64,000 bases of DNA from Rugalucina vietnamica (Eukaryota > Mollusca > Bivalvia > Lucinida > Lucinidae): assembly GCA_964017185.1 (NCBI GenBank), contig OZ024874.1, positions 17,541,957-17,605,956 on the forward strand, given 5' to 3'. Every line of letters starts with the position of its first letter. The stretch's first letter is position 1. This document shows positions 45,742 to 58,023 of this stretch, piece by piece. Position numbers and translations under genes: made by a program. Below the pieces are notes generated by a model. It made no database searches and had not been told where the DNA came from. It saw only the letters and a program-made list of their open reading frames with translations.

Positions 45742-46380
45742 ATAGCTGTGGTAGTTAGAGATAGGAAAATACAAACTGATTGCAAGCAAGTTGTTTCATG
45801 ATCATACGGGACTTTTAAAGACAGCCAGGTATCGGCAACTGGCTTGAACGTTAATAGGGAATTACAATGGAATCTGTTGGTTTTATGGTAATATCTTTAA
45901 AACTAATCGATGGATCATTCCTGTGCAAACATATGTTTTTCCTAATTACCTCCCAAATGTCCTGATATAAGTTTTATGAAATTTGAATTAGTACTTTTTG
46001 GACCTTTTTCATCATTTTTGTCCAAACCTAGGACTAATTAAACATATAGTGAAATTTCTGTATGAAATGGGTTCACTGTTAGAAAACCGGTCATAATTAT
46101 TTTAATAATGTAAATATTTTTTCTGTGCAAACGGGGGCATCTGTGCAATTAAATGGCGAACACGCTGATACGAAATTTGTATAAATAAACAAAAAATAAA
46201 TAGAGCCCTTTTGATATCCAAGCAAGCAAACCATTTTATTTTTCATTAATTTTTCGACGCTTCGCATCTAATCGCTGTTATTGATTTCAATGTCGCTATC
46301 TTAATAGTCTACAGGTAAATCTCTTAGCATTTGCAGGTAAGTCCGTACCCTAATCCATAATCCATTTGATTGACCGAGTT

Positions 46381-46431
<51 letters not shown>

Positions 46432-47121
46432 CTTATTATAGTCCTTATGCAATATGTTTAAATAATATACATGATAAAACAGGAATTGATAATTTTAGAT
46501 TATGTTTCGACAAATTTAAAGCAGTATACTTTATCAATTTCACAAATATTTTATGTAATAAAAAAAGAAAAATAAGAAAGGTAGTATAATTAAAGAGTAA
46601 CAGGCCTGAAAAATATCATTCATTTCATAAAGTTTTGAAAGTAAACTGACATTGTGATAGCGCATCTTTAAATGTCAGGTGTGAACTGGTAGCCACTGAC
46701 TGTAGCACGCGTGTCTATAATTGATTTATGACACCAACTATTGCCCTTTCAGAGTAATGTTTTTACAATAAGTGGTATTTGTGGCAGCCTATCATCACAT
46801 CTTTAAAAGAATCAAAATTAATAATTTACCACTAGGACCCCAAATAAATGACAAGATTATATTTTACAAGTCTTCCCCTATGCTAAGCCATGTAGGATGC
46901 TAAAATTATATTTTTGTGACTTTTCTCGAAAAGAGCCTCTTTAATTGATGATGTAAGAACAAAGAATACAACAATTCTTGAATTTTATGTTTATGGATTT
47001 ATATGCAAATAATGAAATGACAAACCTTCATTTTTAATGAACCCCGTTTTTTGTTGCGCTGATGTATTGCATCTTTCTTTTTTTTATTTTAAAATATTTT
47101 TTTCGTTCATTATTTTCTTTG

Positions 47122-47164
<43 letters not shown>

Positions 47165-47216
47165 TCTTTTTTTTCGAAAATCACAGTATGATTTTGATTG
47201 CAGCATGTTTCATTAC
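45742..47216. other. Upstream intron or 5' flank, microsatellites only
   Basis: Holds (TTTA)n at 46379-46431 and (AG)n at 47125-47161. No gene recognised. Confidence 0.5.
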
Positions 47217-47470
47217 AGAAACTTGCCCATGCAAAATGCAGAGATTTGTTTCTGCTGTAAAAAATTGAAAATTTCATTGGAAAATTGTTGATAGTTTTCA
47301 TAATTTTGTTCAAAATATTGATTTGGGTACACGTTAGAATCGCCTCGCCGAGGCGGTTCTAACGACTACCTACAATCTATGTTATTTCAAAAATAAGAAA
47401 AAGAGGTATAACCCTGTCAACCCCAATTTTACTATATAAAAGGGGGTATACATTTCACGGACAGGTTTTT
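47217..47470 (+). mobile_element. Family C palindromic MITE, third copy
   Basis: Starts agaaacttgcccatgc and ends cacggacaggttttt. The palindrome is slightly decayed on the left (tcgcctcgccgaggcggttc centre). Confidence 0.85.
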
Positions 47471-47628
47471 ATAATGTTATTTTCAACAATTTAATCATCA
47501 TTCCAATACTTTATCAAGGACAAACTTGTTCATTTAAATCAACTAAAATAAAGAAGCTAAACATTATGGTTTGTAGCCCTTAATCCGTTAAATTACCTGA
47601 GCGTGTCAGGTATATGAAACTATAAAAT

Positions 47629-47851
47629 GAGCCGCATCATGAGAAAACAAGATATTTTGCCTACGCGAAAACAAAGACGCAGAACAGTTGTACAGTAACT
47701 GCACAAATGATCAGCGCCTTTTATTTCGCTACACGGATAATAAAATTATTATTCTACTTAAATCCAAAAGTTCAAGCTTCTAGCCTTGTCTATGACTGTA
47801 CAGCCTGGTTTATGTCAGACCTTGTCGAAAACACCGATGACATCGCGGCTC
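47629..47851 (+). mobile_element. Family A MITE, copy 17 (degenerate hairpin)
   Basis: GAGCC to GGCTC with AAAT duplications (47625-47628 and 47852-47855); the hairpin has many mismatches, so it is old. Confidence 0.85.
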
Positions 47852-48788
47852 AAATCTGCGCAAACATTTACCTGAGGGCACGTGGCTGTTGTAAGGACTA
47901 AAGGACGGATAATTTATGTACCAAATTGACGCGCCGCGACACAAACTGTATATAGATTTTCCGACCAGGCTGGATTCAAACCTGTTGCTCACACTCAGAA
48001 AATGACTATGTGTGTGAAACAAGAAAAAAAATGATTTGCGAGTTTGTTTTTTGTGCCGCTCATGAAAATCTAGTTTACTATACTTGTTTCAAGAAAACCG
48101 CATATTTTGAAGAATTAAATTAAATCATGATTTTTGTTTTAAATTGATTTAAATTGTGCTTTTTTCTGATTATTCTGATTATGGTATTTAGATTATTACA
48201 TGCGCTTTAAGCCTTAACTGTGGCTGGGTTTATAAAGTACACATATGTACATACATGTAATTGATTGACTTTGCGATAATTTGCATCCACACATACAAAT
48301 ACATACACGCTCATTATAAAATTATGAAATACATGTACGTGTCTAATTCATTTAAATTTAATTGTTTTCAAGGCTCTAAGTATTTGGTGAAATGCGCAAA
48401 AATTTTAATATAGCGAAAACAGAAATTAAACTTTTCCAAGAAGCGACCTGTTTTGATTTGCCACTGCTTATATTATCGCATTTGAAGAAGGTAAACCTAT
48501 CAATCTGTAACCTTCACTTTAGACATTTATCGTATGCGCACGTATCCTTGACAACAGTGACTATATTCTAAAGGTAAAATACAGGTATAGTTGTAACGAA
48601 GGGAACTCTGACAGGTAGTATCGATTTTCCCAGAAAACTCAGTTAATTCCCCTGTTTAGCGATTTACCTGTAATTTAGCGAAACAATCGATTGTCCCTGG
48701 AAGTTGGACATGTGTACCAAAAAAGTCGCTGATAAGCAAATAATTGGAACATCATAACTGTGTGAGGTTTAGCCACTTAATGACAAAA

Positions 48789-49127
48789 TCAGTTTTTCTT
48801 ATGACTTATGCCGTGTTCCTGTTGTGAATATGGTTTTTCTTCACGATCTGGCCAAATATTTACTTTTGATCTTCTAGACTTACATTTGGGTGGAGTAGTG
48901 AAATTTCTTTTAGACTTATTTCTAATGAGTTCCGAAAATACTGAGCCTTTTCCAGATAAAATCAAAACATTACACAGTTTACTTTGAAGTCGGTATGCAA
49001 TGTGATTCTGACTGGATTCGCTGTCTTCAAAATTGATGAGCTTTGGTTCTAAGTAACTGAATACGCACAGGCAAATAGTCAGAGTGAGCAGGCATCGAGG
49101 GTTACGGGCGCATGTGCCAGACTGCAA
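48789..49127 (-). CDS. Possible small secreted or membrane-anchored protein, 112 aa, hypothetical
   Basis: Minus-strand frame from ATG at 49127 to TGA at 48789. The N-terminus MQSGTCARNPRCLLTLTICL, CVFSYLEP has a basic start and a hydrophobic core like a signal peptide or type II anchor. The rest is polar and Lys/Arg-rich at the end (SRRSKVNIWPDREEKPYSQQ). It could be a first exon of an unrelated gene or a chance frame. I recognise no family and see no promoter. Confidence 0.3.
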   Translation of the reverse strand: MQSGTCARNPRCLLTLTICLCVFSYLEPKLINFEDSESSQNHIAYRLQSKLCNVLILSGKGSVFSELIRNKSKRNFTTPPKCKSRRSKVNIWPDREEKPYSQQEHGISHKKN

Positions 49128-49539
49128 GTGAGGTCATGGCACGGTTTAAATGCAACACAGCGTTTGCAAATCATAACAAACCATTTTTAAATAGGCATTC
49201 TTTAGAACTAAACTTTATTCCTTTTGTTGACAAAAAAGCAATTCGCTCAATGGAGCTATACAACATTGGTACAAGTATATAAATTAAATAATATATTGCA
49301 AATTCATAAGCACTTTAGCCTACTTGGTTGGGCTTAAGTCAACACAACCCAAATTCCAACTTTCTCAGCTGCGCGGTGAAAAACTTTTGATGTTCTAAAT
49401 TATGATTTATGATCAAAACTAGTTGATTTAGAAGATGGACCCATGGGTTGCCACTTAACGTTTAACTGTCTTTGCATTTATAAGTCTTCTACAGATTAAG
49501 TTCATAGTTTCTTCCGGTTGCTGGGATTTCCACTGACAT

Positions 49540-50640
49540 GTTATATTTCGTGTCAGAAGTGGGATTACTTTTCCACTGACGGGGTTTATCTGTTTTTGGT
49601 TCGACTCACTTTACATTTGGTGGCAGAAGTGGGATTTTTTTTTTCCACTGACGGGGTTTAGTTGTTGCATTGGTTGGAGAAGTGGGATGGTTTTCCACTG
49701 ACGGGGTTTAGCTGTTTTTGGTTCTGCTCACGTTACATTTGGTGGGAGAAGTGGGATGCGTTTTCATCATTGATGGGGTTTAGTTGTTGTTGGTTCGGCT
49801 CGTGTTACATTTGGTTGCAGAAGTGGGATGCTTTTCCACTGACGGGGTTTGTCTGTTGTTGGTTCGACTCGCGTTACATTTGGTGGCAGAAGTGGGATGC
49901 TTTTCCACTGACGGGGTTAAGCTGTTGTTGGTTCGACTCGCGTTACATTTGGTGGCAGAAGTGGGATGCTTTTCCACTGACGGGGTTTGTCTGTTGTTGG
50001 TTCGACTCGCGTTACATTTGGTGGCAGAAGTGGGATGCTTTTCCACTGACGGGGTTAAGCTGTTGTTGGTTCGACTCGCGTTACATTTGGTGGCAGAAGT
50101 GGGATGCTTTTCCACTGACGGGGTTTGTCTGTTGTTGGTTCGACTCGCGTTACATTTGGTGGCAGAAGTGGAATGGTTTTCCACTGACGGGGTTTAGCTG
50201 TTGTTGGTTCGACTCGCGTTACATTTGGTGGCAGAAGTGGGATGCTTTTCCACTGACGGGGTTTGTCTGTTGTTGGTTCGACTCGAGTTACATTTGGTGG
50301 CAGAAGTGGGATGCTTTTCCACTGACGGGGTTTAGCTGTTGTTGGTTCGACTCGCGTTACATTTGAGCCACCTCGTGGAAAACCCAACAATGTGGTTTCC
50401 GACCAGGTCTGACACAAACCGGCCTGTACAGCTACAGAAGCAGGCTAGAAGCTTGAAATTTTGGAGTTAAGTAGAGGAGGAATTGTACTATCCGAGTAGC
50501 GAAAACAAAGGCGCTGATCAGCTTCGCGGTTACCGCGAAGCTGATCTGCGCCTTTGTTACCGCGAAGCTGATCTGCGCCTTTGTTTTCGCCTATGCAGAT
50601 TGTTGGTTTTCCCATGGGGCGGCTCATTTGGTGGTAGCAA
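49540..50640 (+). repeat. 69-bp satellite, block 2 (main array)
   Basis: About twelve units of 69 bp (cactgacggggtttgtctgt, tgttggttcgactcgcgtta, catttggtggcagaagtggg, atgcttttc). From 49841 on the units are nearly identical and alternate between gtttgtctg and gtta/tagctg variants, a 138-bp dimer. The array is split near its right end by family A copy 18. Because 69 is a multiple of 3, long spurious open frames of 23-residue repeats run on both strands. Confidence 0.95.
50365..50625 (-). mobile_element. Family A hairpin MITE, copy 18, inside satellite
   Basis: GAGCC to GGCTC with ATTT duplication (50361-50364 and 50626-50629); the satellite unit resumes exactly after it. It carries an internal 26-27-bp duplication of accgcgaagctgatctgcgc plus ctttgtt at about 50530-50585. 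Confidence 0.93.
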
Positions 50641-50832
50641 TATGTCTGCTGTGACGTCCTGATTTATATGTTTACCTACTTTTACTTATTGCAAAAATCG
50701 CTGATTTAACAAATCTGGAGATATCATTTTCAGCTGTTTACGATTTACACTGATCAAAGTCATAAATGTAACAATTCAAATGCATTTAAAGACACATTTT
50801 GCATTGCATAACACCCTAATGACCTTAAGCAG

Positions 50833-50963
50833 ACTACTGATAAGAAATCACAGGTAATGCAAGGGTGGTTTTACAGGTAGGGGCCATGAAAGGGAACCTA
50901 ATTATGTCAATACCTATGAAATATGTATTGTATAACAGAGATTATGATCATCTTTTTGGTAAT

Positions 50964-51002
<39 letters not shown>

Positions 51003-51165
51003 TTCAACTACTGATAAGAAATCACAGGTAATGCAAGGGTGGTTTTACAGGTAGGGGCCATGAAAGGGAACCTAATTATGTCAATACCTATGAAATATGT
51101 ATTGTATAACAGAGATTATGATCATCTTTTTGGTAATTCATTTATTTATTTATTTATTTATTCAA
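50833..51165. repeat. 174-bp tandem duplication including (TTTA)n
   Basis: The block actactgataagaaatcac ... tttttggtaatt plus TTTA repeats is present twice, offset 174 bp. The copies are identical outside the microsatellite, so the event is recent. Confidence 0.92.
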
Positions 51166-52224
51166 CAAAGCATTTTCATTGAATAATTGTGTCTAATAGC
51201 ACTGTTCACAGTTTAGAAGGTTCCTTAATCCAGTTTGTACAGTGAATGAATGTTGCATGAATAATTGAAAATAGAAAACTGTCATAAAACCAACTTACAT
51301 TGAAACAAGGATTTCCACACGTTTTGACAGATACTAAACTAACACAGATTTAGTGGAAGACAGTGAGTACATGAAATCATGTTGGTTTGTTGAAGGTGTG
51401 AAAAACAGATGACCACTTCATCAATGTAATACGCTTTAATGACACTTCATTCATTTCTAGTTAGACCTTTAGAGTGACAAGTCTCTCTGAGATTTATGAC
51501 ACAAATGTTTGGATATCACTCTAGTGATACAAAAACGGAACCTATATGTGCAGTGTGACATGACACATTTATTTCTATTTGGAATATGGATATTATTATA
51601 ATAATTTATTCCAGTTAAATCTTTTTTATTAGAAAGTATATCAGCATTCATTGATCTGTTGATAAAATGATCAATGGCCTAGGCCTGCTCTTTCTGACAT
51701 AGAATTTAGGTTATGCTTCAGCATTGGCTCAATTCAGAAAATTAGATGATTTTAAATGCAAAACTGAAAATCAGAATAGAAACTAGAAGAAAATAAAAGA
51801 GGTTCTAAAATTTCATTTTAGACACTTCTCAATTATATTTTAAGTTCCCTTCAAATGGCCCCCTCAAGGCAGAGGCCAATGACCCCATAATCACTTAGAT
51901 AAGATAAGCCTTTGATGTGCGCTATGCCTCCTGGACTGTTTATTAGGGGTCATTAGACCAGGCCACCCCAGGTAAAGAAGCAGCAAACTGTGTCTTTAAA
52001 TCATATTTATAACACGCCCCTTTTCAGTCTAATAAATTTTGGAAAATATAGATTTATTTTCACCTAGTGACACACTTGCAATAAGATTTTAAGATATGCT
52101 GGTAATATCTTTTTGCAGTTTATTTTGCAATTATCCAAGAATTTATCTTGATTTTGAATTAAAGGAAGAATTTCACACGATTTTTGCATTTGAATGTGCA
52201 AATGTTTGACGCAATGCCACAGGT
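51166..52224. other. Stretch with nothing recognised
   Basis: AT-rich; no repeat or gene found. Confidence 0.5.
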
Positions 52225-52310
52225 TGCTGCTGCTGCTGCTGCTGTTGTTGTTGTTGTTGTTGTTATCGCTGTTGTTGTTGTTGATGATGATGATGATGAT
52301 GATGATGTAC
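52225..52310. repeat. Compound microsatellite (GCT)n(GTT)n(GAT)n
   Basis: Consecutive runs of ctg, ttg and gatgat repeats. Confidence 0.95.
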
Positions 52311-52390
52311 AACTATTTGCTATGATCTTTTAAAAATGCCAAACCTTTATAATAGTAAAAGCCAACTATCTTAAATAAAAAAAAAAGACA

Positions 52391-53412
52391 AATAAAAAGC
52401 CGAGTCAGTTGATTTGAATAAATCTGAATGTGAAATTCCTCACATATTGCAAAAAACACATTTGTCTGAATTTCAATAGACGGGTTTGATAAAACTACAC
52501 TAATCATGATGCAACGTGCACACTCGAAAGATAACTAAACGTACATAACGTAGCATCAAAAGAATTTCAAAACAAACGGTTTTTGTGGTTCAAAGAAATG
52601 CAAACAGCAAAGAAAACAGGTGTTGAAATGGAATAATCTCATTATGAGAACATGTTTTTAGTCAACTTGTGCAATACTGCAATTTTAATACATACGGCTG
52701 CTACAATATTCAGAATAGCATGGATGAAAGATGCTCATGAAGTGCACACAGCATAGCTTGTGGACAACAGCCATATTAAGAACACCAAGTACTCAAAATG
52801 TGTATGAGCTGCCTCGTGGGAAAACCTGGTTTCCGAACAAGTCCGACACAAACCGACCTGTACAAGCACAGAAAAGGGCTAGAAGCTTGAAATTTCGGAT
52901 TTAAGTAGAAGAGGTTTTGTACTATCCGAGTAGCGAAAACAAAGGCGCTGATCAGCTTCGCAGTTACTGATGAAATAAATATGTTTAAATAAAAAGCCGA
53001 GTCAGTTGATTTGAATAAAGCAGAATGTGAAATTCCTCACATATTGCAAACAAAAACAAATTTGTCTGAATTTCAATAGACGGGTTTGATAAAACTACAC
53101 TAATCATGATGCAACGTGCACACTCGAAAGATAACTAAACGTACATAACGTAGCATCAAAAGAATTTCAAAACAAACGGCTTTTGTGGTTCAAAGAAATG
53201 CAAACAGCAAAGAAAACAGGTGTTGAAATGGAATAATCTCATTATGAGAACATGTTTTTCGTCTACTTGTGCAATACTGCAATTTTTATGCATACGGCTG
53301 CTACAATTTCTAGAAGAACATGGATGAAAGAATGCAGTTTTCTTCGTGAAGTGCACACAGCATAGCTTGTGGACAACAGCCATATTAAGAACACCAAGTA
53401 CTCAAAATGTGT
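52391..53412. repeat. Tandem segmental duplication, offset about 597 bp
   Basis: The segments 52391-52804 and 52988-53412 are near-identical (aaaaagccgagtcagttgat ... caccaagtactcaaaatgtg). Between them lies a truncated family A MITE. The second copy has a small insertion near 53330. Confidence 0.93.
52805..52969 (-). mobile_element. Family A MITE, truncated copy 19
   Basis: Starts gagctgcctcgtgggaaaac and runs to the first hairpin arm (agcttcgcagttactg), where it stops at the duplication junction. Confidence 0.85.
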
Positions 53413-53426
53413 AATAATAATAATAA

Positions 53427-53427
<1 letters not shown>

Positions 53428-53457
<30 letters not shown>

Positions 53458-53472
53458 AAGAAGAAGAAGAGG
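53428..53472. repeat. Microsatellite (AAG)n
   Basis: About 14 units following a short (TAA)n; generates a spurious poly-Lys frame. Confidence 0.95.
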
Positions 53473-54570
53473 AAGAAATACTTATCTCAGCCAAGTATAC
53501 GATATAAAGTAGGACTGGAGGGATCTAAAGAACAGGGACATCCTACGGTGCCTGATGAATTTTTTATTGCTATGCCTATGTCTGGTGTTCAAAAATAATT
53601 TTCTATCCATTATCTATACTTTATCAGCTTCATAAATCCATTTTCTGGTGGGATGGGAGATACCAGGGGTTCCCAAGACATTCAAAGGATATCTGGCAAA
53701 TTATATTTTAATATACACTGACAAATCTTCATTAGTATTTAGTTGCAGCGTACTGACTACGGACGTACTGGGCAGTGATGTTGCAACTAGATCCTTGTCG
53801 CCAATAACAGCATTTAGTCCTAGTAAAACAAGGTATTTTGGAAAGTACTAAGGTGTTAAAGTAACATGTATAAAACAATAATGTTATATTGTGACAAGGC
53901 TTATTCTAATAGGACCAAGGTACTTCTTTAATACAAAAATGCAAGAGTCTTCAATTACTAAAACTTTGCATGAATGTAAAATATTTCAATTGCACAACCT
54001 TAAGCTTGAATGCTTACAAACGTATTCTTGTGTTTCGATTTTCGTATTTTATGCCACACATATCGAAGTATTATTGTACTTTATTAAGTGTTTACTTTTA
54101 TACAAAAATATTTAAGTTTGAAGGTATCATTGCAAAATTCTCCAAATTTCTTGCAATATAATTATACGGCGTGTGCAGTCTAACTTTTGTGCAGTTTGCA
54201 ATTCAAACTGAATACGGTGTCATCAAATGCAACTAGATATATTGTTAAAATTGTTAAATGTTTCTTATGTCTTATAGGGACAAAAGGTGTTACATACATC
54301 AAACGAGAGACGAAAGCTGATGTACATTTATTGTGCCTCTTAAACGACCTTGACGGCATGCGCAACTTCGAATTAAAATTCCAACGAATAGACATGAAAA
54401 CTGCAAACTTAGTTTATTCATTATACAGGCCAACTTCGCTATCTCGAAGTCAAGGGAATGGAAAGGCCACTTCGAAATTTCCGAAGTTCGAGATATTGAC
54501 CTGTGACCGTGATCTTTGTACGATTAGTCTGTGCTTTATTGGCCTACATACTTATTGTGGATCACTTTAA
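53473..54570. other. Stretch with no gene recognised
   Basis: A short inverted motif near 54430-54500 (cttcgctatctcgaagtc and cttcgaaatttccgaag) suggests a small foldback. The plus frame at 54187-54570 was not accepted. Confidence 0.45.
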
Positions 54571-54786
54571 CTCATTTAAGCCTGGCGTCCCTTTTATGGG
54601 TCATAGGCAAACAGAATAGCCCCAGATGTGACGCCGCAGAACGCGGCGTCCCATCTGGGGCTATTCTGTTTGCTAAGAGAATTTTCATCGAAAAACTGAA
54701 TAAAATCTAAAAAATCACTCCTGATGCCTCTAAAAATGAAAGTGGACTACCCAAATGATAATGATGGGAAAATCCATTTATCAAAA
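54571..54786 (-). mobile_element. Family B MITE, copy 4
   Basis: Begins after TTAA (54567-54570) with CTCATTTAAGCCTGGCG. Perfect central palindrome (agatgtgacgccgcagaacg ... cggcgtcccatct). The far end decays at atccatttatcaaaa and lacks TTAA. Confidence 0.88.
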
Positions 54787-55829
54787 CCTCTATTACCAGT
54801 ATTTTCTTTCTACGGAACAAATCACAAGATACATCTGGAATTCTTATTGCTGATTCAAGCCTTATTGACCATGTGCAGCTATACATGGGAGTTTAGCTCT
54901 AGTTTTTGGATTAGGTACTGCACATTTGTAAAATCCCAACCCTTGAACGAGCTTAGACGACTACGTGATAAGCACAGTTATCAGTTGGTTACGCCATGTC
55001 TTTGTGGTAAGGACCAATTTGTCCGTTTCTTGATCATATTACATTTGATCAGCCTTAAAATATTAATCATAATATGATGTATGTCTATGTATTAAAAGAT
55101 CGGATAAAATGTCTATAGCTTATTATGCGGCTTTGGTGAAAGCCGGTGTTGAAAAGCCGTGGGGACCTCCACTTTGCAGTTGTGATTTTATCTTGAACTT
55201 TATCAATGGTTTCATGATAAACGATATTTAACGTCTTAATTATTTTCTAAAGATATATTATTCCTTACACTTAAACTTGTGATAACGGATAGAAAACTGT
55301 CTTTTGAAACATGATACGGCGATTTTGTTGATAGCATAAAATATGTGAAATGTGGCGTCTATCAAATCCTTGAAATCCATATGAAAGCGATGACATTAAA
55401 ACGGGTGTGGATCATATTTACACCCAGATGGCATAAAAACGTCACATTGTGTCATAACTATGATATGTTGCTATCTTTCTATTGGTCATGAAGCTGAAAC
55501 AGGGGTGCAGCGTAGGCATTTTTATTCTGTCACCGTCTTTGAATTGTGTGGACTACCATATACAGCAATACACTAACAGCAAACCATCCAGAAACAAATA
55601 CAATTAGTAAACAATTTGACCTACCACCACAAGACTTAATGCAGAATGATGCCATTTGGCTTGCTCTTGAAAATACCGCAAGGATTAACATTTTATCTGG
55701 GCCCTATCTAATGAAACTCGATCATTGACCATATGGGCCGTAGATTGTCGGGCGGGGCTAGTCTCCCAAAGGCACAAAGCGGTTTCGCAGTTTTGGTCAG
55801 GTGCGGCTTAAATTTAAATGTGTCCTTAA

Positions 55830-56031
55830 CTCATTTAAGCATGGCGTCCTTTTTGTGGGACATAGGCAAACAGCATAGCCCCAGATCGGCGTTCCATCTG
55901 GAGCTATTCTGTTTGCACAGAGAAATTTCACCGAAATGAGATAAAAATAAAAATCACTCCTGACACCCCTAAAATAGAAAGTGGACTCACTCAATTGATA
56001 ATGATGAGAGATTCCATTCGTCAAATATGGG
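55830..56031 (-). mobile_element. Family B MITE, copy 5
   Basis: Flanked by TTAA at both sides (55826-55829 and 56032-56035), from CTCATTTAAGCATGGCG to CAAATATGGG; hairpin shortened. Confidence 0.88.
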
Positions 56032-57754
56032 TTAAAGTATGTTCTTTTGGTTATGCAATATGAAATATGAGGGTTATGATCGTAATACATGATCATACAT
56101 GGTTAATTTTTCTAATCCCGAGTCTTTGGTAGTCTTACAAAGACCCCATATGGGGAGCAATTAGTGTCATATTAAACATCAAAATTACCACCCGATTTGT
56201 GGAATGGGAGACTTTGCATAAATTAATTTTACATAACTGTAACACGCCTATGTAATTTGGTGCCGTTATAAAATGTGACGTTTTTGATACAGTGTTGTCA
56301 AAAACATATACTACTGAATATTCCGACCCATCAATTGCTGCCAAGCCGGGAGTCGATCTTGGGCAGGCATCATGTAGACCACACCAGCGCAGATAAAGTG
56401 CTATTCAAAGTGATGGTTAGAAGGTGGTCAACAATTATAAAAGTGGTATTCGACGAGAGCATTTTTAAATTAGCAACAGCAACATTTTAAGAAACGCGGA
56501 ACTTCTAAGAGTCATGCGGCATTGTAGCGCTGGTGTTCAAGTAATGCGAAACAGATAATTTTTCTTTAAATATGGCTCGATTTACAAATGAGATTATTAC
56601 CTTTTTAAAAGCCAAAGAATTTTAGGTTCATCTTCAGTCGATCAAGTTGTAATAATGTTAACCGCGCCACAGCAAAACAAAATCCAAGCTACTGATTGGG
56701 TACACTAAAGACACACGCCCTTAACACACACAACGAGCATACAGCTTCATGGGACAACTAACTTTGAAAAAGAATAAAGTGGGGTGGATTTTGTCATGCT
56801 TTCACTCGATTAGTTTATATCTAGGGCTCAGCTTGAATCAAATCGGTACATTTGAGTCCAACCATGCTTGACTCGTGTCACATGTTAACTAATGCTGTGG
56901 GTTCTTTGTGAAGATGTGGTATTTTAGTCTGAATCTTCCTTTAATCCGCACTTAATGGTCTAAATCACGTTGAAAATGAAAACAAGAAATACTTGCAACG
57001 TAACGATGATGAATTGGGAATGCATACGGAATATCTTTCTTTCTTCTTTTGAATTTTGTATTTGTATCTGAATAGCGGAAAAGCTGTAATTTCTTTCGCA
57101 AATTTTACTTCGCGGGGGAATTGACATATATAAAAAAGAAAAATAGACAAAAATGCACCGCACTTCGACTACCGTCAAATCGGAGTGATGACCATTTAAG
57201 CAGCTTAAACCATAACGACTTGATAAGATCATATCTTGACCAAATATGTGAACTATACTGAACTTCGCGACCCCCAATGTCTAGACGTGTTAAATTTATT
57301 AAGATTTTCTGCTTATTTGCTATTATTTTGATCATATTGTATTTTCAAATTATAATTTGTAAAAATGTAATTTTATCTTTGTCGATGCTATCTCACTATT
57401 AATATCCTTCGCCAATAGCTTTATAGACTCCCATAAAAATAAGCCGTAAACCATTTCTTTTCGCAGTAAAAACGTTCGTCTTGGAAAGTGTTCAATCCGG
57501 GATTGGGCTTCTTCAGTTTTTGAATTCACGAGTCTTTAACAGGGGTCTAATTTGCACATGCCCTTATGTAGTAATGGATGTCTATCAGTTTTCTGAAAAT
57601 TGGTCAACAGTGGTACCCATCAAACTGTTATTGAATCATCATCTGGTCGTTTTCTTCTAGCTTTTTGCGTATATAGCGTAATGGCGACTTCGTTTATTCC
57701 GTCTCATACACCTACGTGTTTTCAGAATATCTTGCATGCCAATTTTTAACATCA
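56032..57754. other. Stretch with nothing recognised
   Basis: Several overlapping minus-strand frames at 56960-57335 exist but show no family and no exon signals. Confidence 0.5.
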
Positions 57755-58023
57755 CGAAAACATGTCCGTGTAATGTATACCCCCTTGAACCCCACTTTTA
57801 CATAGCAAAACTGGGGTATGCAGGGGTATACCTATTTTTCTTATTTTTGCTCCAAAACATAGATTGTGGGTACTCGTTAGAACCGCCTCGCCGAGGCGGT
57901 TCTAACGTGTACCCACAATCTATGTTTTGAGCAAAAATAAGAAAAACATCAAAAATTTGCTACTGAAAATTTTCATTTTTTACAACTTAAAAAATCTCTG
58001 TATATTGCATGGGCAAGTTTTCG
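57755..58023 (-). mobile_element. Family C palindromic MITE, full copy (inverted)
   Basis: Ends cgaaaacatgtccgtg and catgggcaagttttcg; perfect central palindrome around cgcctcgccgaggcg. Flanks atcac / taatg. Confidence 0.9.

Noticed and set aside
48789..49127. Idea that this frame is the missing spondin signal-peptide exon
   Set aside because: It ends in its own stop codon and lacks the Reeler start (Cys and Pro-Gly motifs) and a phase-1 donor; kept only as a weak separate candidate.
49662..50366. 234-residue open frame of 23-residue Trp/Cys-rich repeats
   Set aside because: Produced by a 69-bp satellite whose unit is a multiple of three; opposite-strand frames (49780-50184, 50055-50417) are equally open.
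53407..53598. Poly-Lys frame
   Set aside because: Translation of (AAG)n.
54187..54570. 127-residue plus-strand frame
   Set aside because: Contains a small inverted repeat and shows no conserved motif.
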